Shown: positions 11,694-21,118, counted from the first letter of the stretch. The stretch is DNA of 64,000 nt from Pyropia yezoensis (GCA_009829735.1 CM020620.1:10785420-10849419), one strand, 5' to 3'. Notes: generated from the sequence alone by a model not told the origin. Program-made: numbers and translations.

Positions 11694-13690
11694 TACCGCG
11701 ACGCCGCCGCGGGCGCCGCCGCCAAAAGCCGCCCGCGTGCTGGCGGTGCCCAAGAAGCGGCTGGCCGCCGCCGCGGCGGGCGATCCGCTGGCGGTGGAGG
11801 CGTGGCTCCGCGCGGCGGGCTACGCCAGGGTGGCGGGTGTGGATGAGGCGGGCGTCGGCTCGTTGGCCGGCCCCGTCGTGGTCGCGGCGGCCGTCCTGCA
11901 CCGGGGGGGCGGGCCGGGAGGCCGCCTGGACCTGTCGGGCGTGCGGGATAGCAAGGTGATGAGCGCCGCCGCGCGGGCGGCGGTGGTGGCGCGCCTCCCG
12001 CCGTCGACCGACGTGGCGGCGGGCGCGGCGGCGCCGCTGACGCTCATGGGCCGTTGGGCGCTCGGCTCCAACGGTGCCAATGGCGGTGGCGGCGGCGGTG
12101 GCGGCGGCGGCGGCGGCGGCGGGGGTGTTGTCCGCCGTGGCGGCGGGCCCGACGCGGGCGTCGAGTACGCCGTCGCCACCGTGACCGCCGCCGAGGTGGA
12201 CCGCCTCGGCCCGGCCGCTGCGACGGCCGAGGCCGCGGCGGCGGCGGCGGCCACGCTGCCTGGTGGCGTGCCGGACGCGATGCTCATCGACGGGGACCCG
12301 CCGGGCGGCGGGGCACCGTCAACGTCGACGGAGGCGGCGGCTGCGGCGGCGGCGGCGAGGGTTCCTCCAGACGTCAAGGTGGTGACGTACCTGCCCGCCG
12401 CGGACCGCCTCGCTGTCGCCGTGTCGCTGGCTTCCATCCTCGCCACGCACACGCGGGACGCGCTGATGGTCGAGGCCGAGGCGGGGTGGCCCGGATACGG
12501 GTTTGGCACCCACCGGGGGCACCCGACGCGGGCGCACCTGTCGGCGCTCGCCGCCCGCGGGCCGTGTGCGATCCACCGTTAAGCGGGCGGCGGCGTGTCA
12601 CGGAGGGGCGGCCGGCCGGCAGTCCACGGCCAATGGCGCGCCCAGCGGGCGGAAGAAGGGAAAAGGGGCCACCAAGTAGGGTGTGTGTAGAGGAGGCGGC
12701 TGCGCGGTCTCCTGTTAGTTTTTGTTGTGTGTTTTGTGTGATAAGGGGTTACAGTGCATGTCCTAGCGGGTGCCTCTTCTCTGTACTCTCCGCTTGTATT
12801 TGAGTGTGACGGGGGGGCCCGGATCTCCGGGTATCGGCCCCCTGCAGGGCACCTGTCTCCCACTGGGGATATGAGGTGTGGCGCGATGGCGGAGCCGCCG
12901 GCCGTCGACGGCCGGCACGTTCGTTTGCCCTCGCGCCCCGCCCGCCATCCCTGCCTGCAGCATTCGCAGGGGTGCGCGCGCGCGCGCCTGACAGAGTCAC
13001 TTTCTCTCTCTCCTTGCTTCTCTTTCTCTTGCGTGCCTCTCCTCGCGTTGCACGCTGTTTGCCCTCTGTCTTGGGGCAGCAGATATCTTTCTGCCACCTG
13101 CGACCCCTGGGGACTGTTGGGCACCCTCCGGGGACATACGTCCACCCCAGCGGTCGGGGTTTTGAATAAAACGTATCAACTGGCACACCCGCGACTCGAG
13201 GGCAAGAGTAACTCTTTTTGTGGGCAGCGTGGTGACGGGGTGTGCGTAGGTGCGACGAGCAGAGGTGCGTGCCAGACAGGAGCGCCAATCATTCATGCCC
13301 CCCCGCGAGTGTCGGCGGGACTGGTGTTGGGTGTGTGTGCCTTTCGACGTTCCAGTCCGTGTATACAAGAAGAGGCAGCGGGGGGGACGTGCCGCAGCTT
13401 GCTTTCGGTCTGGACATGAGCATCACCGCGCTGTATGGCTGAAAGGCGGCCCACGCGCTTGCTGCGTTAGTGACGAGCCGCGTGTGCCCCAGCGCCGGCG
13501 GCGGTGGCGGCGCGTCGGCGGTCCCATCGCGGGTGGCTGGCTCGTAAGCGGCTACCTTGAAGCGGGCTGAGGTCCGGGTGCAGCGGCTGTTTGTGTTGGG
13601 CTAGGTGTACACGGCAGAGGGGAAGTGGGGGGGGGGGGCAGTGAGTACTGATGCACCTTGAACGATAGGCTTAAATTGCTCACATCATAT
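11344..13690 (+). repeat. segmental duplication block A, copy 1
   Basis: This block carries RNase HII and its downstream region and is duplicated in direct orientation at 53698-55590 with high identity. Copy 1 has about 490 extra bases (roughly 12721-13210) after the gene that copy 2 lacks. It also lacks ~17 bases at the 3' end of the RNase HII coding region that copy 2 has. Beyond this block the copies match only over 17 bases of the tRNA anticodon arm (13761-13777). Confidence 0.85.
11401..12582 (+). CDS. rnhB: ribonuclease HII, copy 1 (C-terminally shortened)
   Basis: Bacterial-type RNase HII hydrolyses RNA in RNA/DNA hybrids and nicks 5' of single ribonucleotides in DNA. The ~130-residue Arg/Gly/Ala-rich leader could be an organelle-targeting extension. 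The catalytic domain follows: AGVDEAGVGSLAGPVV (D148, E149), a central aspartate in MLIDGD (D297), a fourth acidic residue in HTRDALM (D353), and the C-terminal PGYGFGTHRGHPTRAHL and GPCAIHR motifs. The start was chosen as the ATG equivalent to that of copy 2. Poly-Gly insertions interrupt the domain. Two positions are odd: the GRG substrate-recognition motif reads GVG, and the usual HKGY motif reads HRGH. Compared with copy 2, a ~17-bp loss just after IHR creates an immediate stop and removes a lysine-rich tail of about 40 residues. Confidence 0.88.
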
Positions 13691-13726
13691 TTAAAAAATT
13701 GTGTTCATCGGTCGAACGCGTGGAAA
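12583..13726. other. RNase HII downstream region with copy-specific ~490-bp segment
   Basis: Bases ~12721-13210 are absent from the second copy (55100 region). The boundaries carry similar TTTTTGT-type sequence on both sides, so it may be an insertion with a short target repeat or a segment deleted from copy 2. A frame at 13250-13570 is also open in copy 2 (55153-55539), but this is expected from duplication and is not evidence of a gene. Confidence 0.5.
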
Positions 13727-13823
13727 GGGCCTGTGGCAAAATTGGATACTATAACAACGAACGCGCTTGACTACGAGATATCGAGACATCAAGAGATTGC
13801 AGGTTCGAGTCCTGCCAGGCTCG
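13727..13823 (+). tRNA. tRNA-Arg(ACG) with intron
   Basis: The arms fold as follows. A 7-bp acceptor stem pairs GGGCCTG (13727-13733) with CAGGCTC (13816-13822), one G-U, discriminator G. The anticodon stem pairs CTTGA (13766-13770) with TCAAG (13789-13793). The T arm is GCAGG-TTCGAGT-CCTGC (13799-13815) and the variable loop is AGATT. An A box (TGGCAAAATTGG), a B box (GGTTCGAGTCC) and a TTCTTTT terminator at 13831 support Pol III transcription. The anticodon loop is 18 nt. Removing 11 nt (13777-13787) after position 37 leaves CT-ACG-AA. Intron bases TCG can pair with anticodon-loop CGA, as in nuclear tRNA introns. The D arm has ~12 extra bases (about 13749-13760), and only two D-stem pairs form as written. 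It reads CGN arginine codons if functional. Confidence 0.88.
13777..13787 (+). other. tRNA-Arg anticodon-loop intron (11 nt)
   Basis: These 11 bases lie after anticodon-loop position 37, the standard nuclear tRNA intron site. Excising them restores a 7-nt loop with anticodon ACG. The boundary could shift by one base because of local repetition. Confidence 0.75.
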
Positions 13824-13859
13824 TCAGATATTCTTTTGCCGCTCGACCACGTCTAAAAG

Positions 13860-14468
13860 TTACAGCCGCTCATCTTGCCAGCGGGGGAACGCCTTGGCCA
13901 GCACCCGCGCCACCCGGTTGTGCTCCCCCACAAAGAGGATGTGGAGGGCGGTGAGGGCGGGCTGCACGTTTGCCCGGCGGTCACCGGCGGCAAAGAAGGT
14001 GGCCTCCTCCGACGGCTCGTTGGGGAGCACCGACCCGCCCAGGATGCTTGCCTCGTTGGCCGGGAGCATCGGCTCGGGCCCGCCGCCGCCGCCGCTGCGG
14101 CCGGGGTACCCGCGGCGGTGGCGGCCGCCGGCCGCAGCGCCGGCCGCGGCGCTGCCGACGCCGTCGCCGACGCGGAGGCGGCCGCCACGGTGGGCGCGCA
14201 GCGCCTCGACGCGCTCTCACCCGTCGCCGTAAATGTGGCTGCCGTCCAGGAAGGCGGTGGCCAAGTTAGCGTGCTCCCGTCGCTGGCCCGTCGCGGCCGG
14301 CCGCCCCGCAGCCGACCCACCGCGGGGAAACGCCGCCAGCGGGGACAGGGGAATGGAGCGGGCAAATCCCGAGGGCGGCTTCCAGGACGAGGGCCACGGC
14401 CACCGTCGCGAGGGCAACGTCGGGCGCCAGACCCGGCGCCCGCGCGGCAGCCGCCGCCGCCGCGGCAA
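13860..14468 (-). pseudogene. animal-type heme peroxidase fragment (peroxinectin/COX-like superfamily)
   Basis: Reading leftward, the frame contains NLATAFLDGSHIYGDG, the conserved (I/L)DGSxxYG region of animal-type heme peroxidases. It then carries LPANEASILGG, and then AAGDRRANVQPALTALHILF followed by VGEHNRVARVLAKAFPRWQDERL. The last part matches the family's AGDxRANEQPxLTALHTLFxREHN signature, including the conserved Arg and the EHN histidine region. Directly after YGDG there is an in-frame TGA (14217-14219), after which the same frame continues with family-like sequence. The homology stops at a TAA at 13860, 36 bp from the tRNA gene, where an intact protein would continue for several hundred residues. 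N-terminal parts are unclear in the GC-rich sequence upstream. I read this as a broken, truncated gene; an unrecognised intron at the TGA (GGTGAG resembles a donor) is the alternative. Confidence 0.72.
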
Positions 14469-15226
14469 ACGCCACCGTCACGGCCCGCCCCGAGTCGGCG
14501 CCGTTGTCGCCGCCACCGCACCCGGCCACGGCGGGGCCCACCGCCGCGGCGCTGGCGAGGAGGAGGTCCTTGAACGCCCCTGCGAGCGCCGCCGGCAGAT
14601 CACCGCCGCGAGTGTACCTCCCAGCGGGGGGAGCGGAGGCGCGGGTGGGGATGGCACCCGCCGCCGCCTTCCGCGGCGGGCACCACAACCGCAGGCAGAC
14701 CCAGCGCGGCAACGGCGGTCGGCACCGCTGCCGCGATCGCCCGCAGCATTGCCCCGCGATCGCGGTCGGCGGCGCCGCCCTGGACCGGGCTCCCCCGCCC
14801 CTGGTCCCCCGGGCGGGACGCCCTACATAGCCCCATCCCTGGGCGCCGCCCCCCTCCGCCAGCGCCGGCAGCAGCAGCGCCGCCGCCGCACCAGCCGCTC
14901 CCAGCGCCGTCGACGACACGGCCATGGGCACCGCCGGTGGGCACCCGGGTATGGTGGTCCCCCCACCGGTCCGGACGCCGGGCCATGTGGGGGCGGGCTC
15001 GCCAGCGCCCGCCCCGCCCGCCTCCCCCAGCCCCGCGCGGGGCAGCACAAAGACGGGGTCCCCAAACACGGCGCCCGCCCCGGCCGCCTCCGCCTGCGCT
15101 GCGGCGGCCGCAACGCGGGCCCGGAGGGCGTAGCGCCGCCGCCGCCACCGCCGACGGGGGCGCCTCTACAGGGACGCCCCCGCCAGCACCCCCCCCCCCC
15201 CCCCCCCCCCACCGTCACCGGCATCA
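14469..15226. other. GC-rich stretch, upstream of the peroxidase fragment
   Basis: Minus-strand frames remain open and could include N-terminal peroxidase sequence, but I find no motif that fixes a frame. A short poly-C run lies near 15190-15212. Confidence 0.3.
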
Positions 15227-15997
15227 TCAGCCGCCGCGGCCTCCACCCCCCCCTCTCCGGGCCCCCCTCCCCCCGAGCCGCGCCGCGTCGGCGGCGGCAC
15301 CCAGCGCCTCAAGCAGCTGCCTCCGCCCCGCCGCTCGCCCCCACAGTAGGTTGAACCCCACGATGGCAGCGACAAACGCCGCCGGCGTGGGCACCCCGCC
15401 GGCGACAGCGGCGACAAGCGCAACCCCCGCCACCCCCGCCGCCGCCTGCCACCGGGTCAGGCAACACTGCAGGACCAGGTAATACACGGGCACGCGCCCG
15501 CGCCGGGGGCGCCGGCGGCATTGGGTGCCCCAGCAACGAAAAGGCGCCGCCGCACCACCCCGAGGGCCCACAAGGCCCCCCGTGTGCCGCCGCTGCCGAC
15601 GCGATGGCACTCCCACCCCCGCCCCCGCCCCCGCCCCCGCCCCCGCCCCCGACGAGGGGAGTGACAGGGGCGGCGCGTCCCGCCACCCCCTCCCCGCCCA
15701 CCCCCACTCGACCCGCTCCGCCGCCGCCCCCGCCGCCAGTGGCGACAACACGTCCGCGGCGGCCACCCGCCACCCCGCCGGCACGTCGGGCGCTGCCGCC
15801 CAGCACCGCAGGGCGGGCGGGGCAGGCCGCAAATGCCGCGGCCACCACCCCCGCCGCCCCGTCAAGGGGGGTCGGCCTGGTATCCCCGCCCTTCCCCGGC
15901 CCCTCTCCGTCCCCACCCCGGCGCACCTGCTGCCACAGCCAGTCCGCGGCGGCGGCGTCGCCCCCAATGGAGCGCGCGACGAGGCGGGAGACGGCAT
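15227..15997 (-). CDS. hypothetical protein with hydrophobic C-terminal part
   Basis: A 256-codon minus-strand frame. Its C-terminal third (around 15230-15480) has alternating hydrophobic stretches, for example AGVALVAAVAGGVPTPAAFV then AAIVGFNLLWG, suggesting one or two membrane segments. The N-terminal part overlaps block B, which is duplicated at 52698-53592 without this hydrophobic tail. A competing frame through the same DNA also gives a plausible helix (LDAVSRLVARSIGGD near 15950-16000), so the gene may be split by introns or broken. No family recognised. Confidence 0.25.
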   Translation of the reverse strand: MPSPASSRAPLGATPPPRTGCGSRCAGVGTERGRGRAGIPGRPPLTGRRGWWPRHLRPAPPALRCWAAAPDVPAGWRVAAADVLSPLAAGAAAERVEWGWAGRGWRDAPPLSLPSSGAGAGAGAGAGVGVPSRRQRRHTGGLVGPRGGAAAPFRCWGTQCRRRPRRGRVPVYYLVLQCCLTRWQAAAGVAGVALVAAVAGGVPTPAAFVAAIVGFNLLWGRAAGRRQLLEALGAAADAARLGGRGARRGGGGGRGG

Positions 15998-16353
15998 CCA
16001 GCTGGGCGCCGCCCAGCCGCTAGGGAGGAAAGCCGAAGAGGAAGGCCCGCGTCACCACCCACAGCACGGGCCGCACGGCCACGGCGGGGAGAAGGAGGGC
16101 GACTGTGGGGGGGGGGGGGGGGAGGGGGGCACGCCCCACCCGCCGTCACCACAATCGCCACCACCGCCACCACCACGACCACCACCGCCGCTGCCGCCGC
16201 CGCCGGGGTGCACCGCCGCCGCATCGGCGGCAGCGTCGACCAGGCCCCTCAGCGCCTGCACCGCATCCGCCCGCCGGGCGGTGTTCAGGTGCGCCCGCGT
16301 AAGGACCCCGCCGTCGTCGCTGTCGCCGCCGTCGCGGCCGCCACCACGGCCGC
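15484..16353 (-). repeat. segmental duplication block B, copy 1
   Basis: This ~870-bp block matches 52698-53592 in inverted orientation. Copy 2 carries a tandem duplication of a 24-bp unit (52810-52857) and different lengths of the GGGGGC-type hexanucleotide and G runs. In copy 2 block B lies directly upstream of block A; here it lies downstream of A and is inverted. Confidence 0.85.
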
Positions 16354-16417
16354 CGCTACAACCGCCTATCAATCTGATGGGGTGGGGCTCGTACTTCCGC
16401 CACGTCTCCATGAAGCC

Positions 16418-18955
16418 TCACTCAGAGAAGACGTCCTGCCCACTTACAAGTGCAAGGAGTCTGCCCAAGCTGTACACCGTCCTTCCCAAGAGGAGCGGAA
16501 GGTCCGTCCGGGTCCGGATGATGGTGCGCTCCGTCCACGCGCCGGCAGCTGGATGCTCATTCTTGTCAGACTTGGTCAGCTCGTTGTCAACTACGTGCAA
16601 GTAGCAAGAGCGCGGCAGCCAATAGTCGTACTCGTCCTGGCCGCCAAACAGCTCCACCAACCTGGACTCATCGTTGTGCAGCTTCCGTAGGATGGTCACC
16701 GGGTTGCTGTCTGGCAGGGCGGTGGCGCCACGCTTCTTGGCCTGGACCCAGACTGCGACAGGACCGTCTGGCCCAACGAGGAAGAACACGCCGTCAAGCT
16801 TGAAGAAGTTGTTGGGCAAAAGGAACACCGTCCTCGACACCTGCTTTGGGGAGCTCCGTGCATGCCGCAGAAGATCCATCACGGCATCTGACTGCCGAGT
16901 GTTGTTGCCCTTTTTGCCAGCCAGCCGCCGCACCTCCGTGTGCGCGACCGAGGCGTTCACGCGCACGTCCCGCACAATGCGGTCCTCGCCAACGTAGACG
17001 GCACCAATCCCAAGCAGCTCCAGCAGGGTCACGGAAGAGTAGGCCGTTGGGAATCGGGCGCGGCAAATGGAGCGCAGGTACTCGGAGTACATGACCAGCT
17101 CTTCCCATCGGGCTCCGATCAGCGTCTTGCGGGCCGTCTCCGGGGAGGGCGAGGCGTTAGCCAGGTCAACCGGGTCGCCCTCCGCCTGCTCAACGACAAC
17201 GTCGACAACCATCCTCAACGCATCCATAAGGGCAGAGGGTGTGCACTCGGCGGTCACGCCTGCAACGGCGTCCAATCCGGTCAAGTCCGGCACGAAGGTC
17301 TCGTCACCCCCTGCAGTAATGTAGGCCAAAGCACGGGTGTCACCCCAGGTGAGGTCCCGTACAGACAGGTTGCACCACCGCTGGTACTCAGCCAGAGCCA
17401 CAGCGTCACGCTCCTTGCGCTCTTCCTCTTCCTTCTTCTTCTCGGTCATGTCTCGCTTGTCCGATGTGCGTGCATCAGCTGCACGCGCGGTGGTGGCGTC
17501 AGCTCCGTCCTCCACAAAGGCTGCGTCTACCCTAAGCGCAGAGGATGCACCAGCTGCAGACGCCTCGAGTACTGCTCCTCCTTGCACACCAGTTGACACC
17601 CCAAGATGACCGCCCGCGGAGGGATGCGGCAACACGAGATCGTCTGCGCGCACCTCCTTGGCGACAAAGACGGCCGCCAGAACCGCATCACGGAACTCCG
17701 GGGGTGCCGACCACAGGTCCGGCGGCAGGTTTTGGCGGTTGACTTGTGCAGGCTCGTTGGCGCTTCCAGCACCGTCAGCGTACGCACTCGCAGACCGCCC
17801 CGATGAGATGCCCGTATTGACCGCCTCCACAACGTCAAAGAAGTCCAGCTTGCGCACATTCTTGAGCGCCAAAGCGGTCAGGGCACCGGCACGCCAGTTA
17901 GCCCCCGCCATCAGCGCGTAAACTTCCGCGCAGTCCGTCACCTTCATCTTGAGCCGCGTCGATCCCACCGATACAGCCAGCTTGTCGTCGGCCTTGCGGG
18001 GCCTGGACCACAAGGCGTTGCTCATCGTGATGAATAGCTCTGCAAACTTGGGAGGGTCAATGCTGCGCACCATCTTGGCGCGGCGCCCCGACGCCGTCTG
18101 CTCTGCAATCATCAGGGCCCGGTCCAGCGACGAGAAGATGGCTACACCGTCACTGTCGTCAGCCAAGGCGCACGCTTCGCTGCGGATGGGGTACTTGATG
18201 TCTTTCTTCAGCTTGTCGCACACATTGGCCCCGGACATCGAGGTCGACAGCAACCCAAGCTCGTCCACGAGCAGCACCAACCGCGCCCCAGGACCGGCTA
18301 GAGACATCTTGCGAAGAATCATGCTGCGTGCCTCCTCTTCCACGTCGTCCGGGGTGTACTCGCCCTCTGCCCCGGTGTGCTCGCTCTTCAGCGCAGTGTA
18401 GAAGGTCTTCATGAATTTGACAAAGGAGGGCTTCCGCCCAATCTTGGCCAGCTCGCAATACAGCAGCCGCACGTACAGCAGAAGGTAGTAGCCGCCAGGG
18501 AACTTGGTGCAGGCCTCCTCGGCGGGTAGCACGGGGAAGCTGCCGTTGAAGCTGACACCCATGACAACGACGGGTGACCCCGCGGGGTCTGGCATATCTG
18601 CTTCGAGGGAGGCGCACAGAGCGGCCGTGCGGAGGGCCTCAGTCTTTCCGCGTCCACTCGAGGCCAGGATATAGAGCAAGGGCATGCGTCCGGGTGCCGT
18701 CTGTCGATCGCCACCACCCTGAAACGCGAGGAGTTCAATGCGTTCCAAGAAGGCGTCTCCCATCGCCTTCCGCTTGTCCCAGGCGACTTGGGAGCTTGGG
18801 TTGGGCTGGAAGATGACATCGAAGTTGGGAGGCGTCCAAACATCTTGTGGGAGCTCGGCGTCCCCTTCAAGGAGCGAGAAATCGAATCGGGCCTGTCCAA
18901 GACGCTCAAGCAGACGACAAACTGGTCCAGGGAAGGAAGGTGTAGTCGATACGCC
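16418..18955 (-). CDS. Crinkler/RHS-like P-loop NTPase with putative PD-(D/E)XK nuclease (exon 2)
   Basis: This 845-codon exon encodes a P-loop NTPase. Numbering from the internal Met at 18763, Walker A is ASSGRGKT (34-41) and Walker B is RLVLLVDEL (161-169). Near the C-terminus, LDG (D657) followed by VAVWVQAKK (Q674, K676) fits the D...(E/Q)xK pattern of restriction-endonuclease-fold nucleases. An NTPase followed by such a nuclease is the architecture described for Crinkler (CR) effectors of oomycetes and fungi and for trypanosome RHS proteins, proposed to derive from mobile elements or to act on chromatin. The middle region is charged (TEKKKEEEERKERD, a likely coiled linker). Codon use is ordinary, without the Ala/Gly homopolymers of its neighbours. 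The frame is intact over more than 2.5 kb, which argues for selection or a recent origin. The CR/RHS assignment rests on motifs and architecture and needs a profile search. Confidence 0.75.
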   Translation of the reverse strand, partial: GVSTTPSFPGPVCRLLERLGQARFDFSLLEGDAELPQDVWTPPNFDVIFQPNPSSQVAWDKRKAMGDAFLERIELLAFQGGGDRQTAPGRMPLLYILASSGRGKTEALRTAALCASLEADMPDPAGSPVVVMGVSFNGSFPVLPAEEACTKFPGGYYLLLYVRLLYCELAKIGRKPSFVKFMKTFYTALKSEHTGAEGEYTPDDVEEEARSMILRKMSLAGPGARLVLLVDELGLLSTSMSGANVCDKLKKDIKYPIRSEACALADDSDGVAIFSSLDRALMIAEQTASGRRAKMVRSIDPPKFAELFITMSNALWSRPRKADDKLAVSVGSTRLKMKVTDCAEVYALMAGANWRAGALTALALKNVRKLDFFDVVEAVNTGISSGRSASAYADGAGSANEPAQVNRQNLPPDLWSAPPEFRDAVLAAVFVAKEVRADDLVLPHPSAGGHLGVSTGVQGGAVLEASAAGASSALRVDAAFVEDGADATTARAADARTSDKRDMTEKKKEEEERKERDAVALAEYQRWCNLSVRDLTWGDTRALAYITAGGDETFVPDLTGLDAVAGVTAECTPSALMDALRMVVDVVVEQAEGDPVDLANASPSPETARKTLIGARWEELVMYSEYLRSICRARFPTAYSSVTLLELLGIGAVYVGEDRIVRDVRVNASVAHTEVRRLAGKKGNNTRQSDAVMDLLRHARSSPKQVSRTVFLLPNNFFKLDGVFFLVGPDGPVAVWVQAKKRGATALPDSNPVTILRKLHNDESRLVELFGGQDEYDYWLPRSCYLHVVDNELTKSDKNEHPAAGAWTERTIIRTRTDLPLLLGRTVYSLGRLLALVSGQDVFSE

Positions 18956-19128
18956 CTGCAGATAACAAGAAGGGAATCGAGCCGGGAAGACAATGGGAGA
19001 GAGCGAGCGGTCCAGCGGAGAGTTGACAATCTGTCAGAATGACCAGCGTCCGTCAAACCCAGTCCCAGCCCTCAACAAACTGCATGGAGACACTCTTACT
19101 CAGAGATGCCCTCGACCAATTCTCATAC
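18956..19128 (-). other. spliceosomal intron of the NTPase-nuclease gene
   Basis: The donor is CAG|GTATGA at 19129/19128 and the acceptor is TTATCTGCAG|GG at 18956/18955. Removing these 173 bp joins a coiled-coil-coding frame ending ...APKDHQ to the NTPase frame in phase 0. Confidence 0.7.
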
Positions 19129-19701
19129 CTGATGGTCCTTGGGCGCCTTCTTCATCGTCACCTTGTTGAGCTCCTCCTGCAGCCTCTTGAGGTCCTCTTG
19201 CAGCCTCTTGATTACTTCCGCGGATGACGGCTGGTCCGCATTGCGTCCCGCATCTCCAGGTTGCGCAGAGCATATGAACGGAGTTCGCAGCAGAGCTCTA
19301 CCAACCCCGACAAAAGGACGACCATAGCGGGGGAGGTGGGGCGTTGGTCGGAAGGATGCACGGGACCTGGGTACCGGCGGCGTCACAAGTGTACAAACAC
19401 GCGCGTCAGGGACTAAAAAGGCAGTGGGATGATGGGGCGTCATGGTGCAAGCCGCCAGCTGCACAAGGACGTGCACACGCCACAGCCGGGCAACGAAGAG
19501 GTATGGCCGGCCGGGGAAGAATGAACGGACGGAAACAAATCTCACAGCAGGTCGACCAAGTATGTAAGCGCTACTGAGCAACCGTGGCCCCCTGGTTCGG
19601 TTGCTTCTCGGTGAGAGCTGGTGGTTCACCGCTGGGAGCTGAGTCCGAGGCAGTGTTTGAAAATCAGGGAGGACGCCGCGTGTCATGACCATGATTGGCA
19701 C
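19129..19701 (-). CDS. probable 5' exon of the NTPase-nuclease gene
   Basis: The frame runs into the donor site at 19129 and its last ~35 codons encode a strongly heptad-like helix (SAEVIKRLQEDLKRLQEELN). A coiled coil ahead of the NTPase is plausible as a partner-binding header. The true start is not clear: ATGs at 19701 and further in are candidates, and the N-terminal half has little protein character, so another intron or a later start is possible. Confidence 0.45.
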
Positions 19702-20779
19702 TCACTCACGTAGGAATCGAGATGTACCTGCACCCTGTAAAAAATTGCCGGGTGCACCCTGCTCCTGCCTTCTCAGCAGGGTTCGCAAGAATGTATTTTT
19801 TTGCCTCGGCTTTGATTAATATATAGATTAATTAAAATATTTTCATTTTCATTATATGCCTTATTCATCATATTACCGTACTTAAAAATTCTTGACGACT
19901 TATGTCTGGCATTGTATGCCGACTATCGCTGCCGCAACAAACGCTTTTGTCTTCGGTGCGGCTCCTGGCCACGCTCACCGTCGCTTTCCGGGATGCACAA
20001 GGCGGTTTTGCACAAGCGCCGTCCCCCTTGACGAGGTGACTTGCACGCGTCCAAGCTGAGCTCGCTGACTGTGGGGACGGCGCGCGCCCGCCGCCCCTTG
20101 CACAATGGATAGGCGTTTTCTTGCACGGCAGTTGGTCAGGGACTTGCAAGACGGCCTTGTGCGCGACTTTCGGGGGGAGGCGAGGGGGCGCCGCCGCCAG
20201 CGCCATCCGTGCAGGCGATTGCTTGGCATGAGTACCTCACTGCACCTGCAGGGTCAAGGGAGAAGCCAACATTATGGCGACGCGTTGCGCATCCTCTGAA
20301 GAGAGGGCCCCGCCTCATGTAGGATGCCGAGACTGTCATTTGACGCTACAAAGAAAATTGGGAAGTACTCAGTGAGCTTGCGCGGTTGGGGCCCCAGCAG
20401 TCTGCTGGTCCGCAATGATGGTAAAATTGTTCATCAATTACGCTCTCAAGTATACGATAGATTAATCAAAGGGCCGTTTCTACTCTTTGATTAATCTATA
20501 GACTAATTATAAATTAATCTAATTTAACATAATGTATACATTTCATTGCTGCCAACCAAGCTTCTCAGGGCTCCTCGGATCGGGCCGCGCTCCAGACAGC
20601 GGGCCACGGAGCGGGCGGGTCGACATATGGAGGTAGCACGCCATGCAGGGCTTCAAACCAAAACTCTCGCAATACCGACTAAACTCTGAGATCATCAGGC
20701 GGTCGGGGCGCCCTGCGCGCGGGCGAGATGACCATGCATCCGCATCCGTAGCAGGCAGCTCCCACACCCCACCCCATTG
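19702..20779. other. no gene recognised; hairpins
   Basis: No supported gene. Two adjacent hairpins lie at 19729-19756 (TGCACCC / GGGTGCA) and 19757-19781 (CCCTGCT / AGCAGGG). A perfect 15-bp-arm hairpin lies at 20457-20499 (ATAGATTAATCAAAG / CTTTGATTAATCTAT) inside an AT-rich patch. Confidence 0.5.
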
Positions 20780-21118
20780 CAGCCCCCCGCGCCGCTCCCC
20801 GCCACCGGGGCGGTGCTGCTGGTGCCGTTTGGCTGCCTGGCGGGGGGGTGCGTTCCTCGTTGCGACGGCTGGAGATCCCGCTCCCACGCCGCTCCCCGCC
20901 ACCGGGGCGGTGCTGCTGCTGCTGTTTGGCTGCCTGGCGGGGGGGGGTGGTCCTCGTTGCGGCGGCTGGGGATCCCGCCCCCAGCGCCGCTCCCCGCCAC
21001 CGGGGCGGTGCTGCTACTGTTGTTTGGCTGCCTGGCGGGGGGGTGCGGTCCTCGTAGCGGCCGCTGGGGATCCCGCCCCCGCGACGTTCCCCGCCACCGG
21101 GGCGGTGCTGCTACTGCT
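20780..21118. repeat. ~97-bp tandem array, part 1
   Basis: The core GCCACCGGGGCGGTGCTGCT starts at 20801, 20898, 20996 and 21093, giving a period of 97-98 bp and about 3.5 copies. Each unit also carries TTTGGCTGCCTGGCGGGG. The array is interrupted by the solo LTR at 21119 and resumes in diverged form after 21600. Confidence 0.88.

Noticed and set aside
11401..12582. Bacterial contamination suggested by a bacterial-type RNase HII
   Set aside because: The gene has a long N-terminal extension, lies among eukaryotic retroelements and a nuclear-type tRNA gene, and is duplicated within the same contig.
13250..13570. Frame also open in the duplicate at 55153-55539
   Set aside because: Openness in both copies follows from recent duplication; no domain and compositionally biased.
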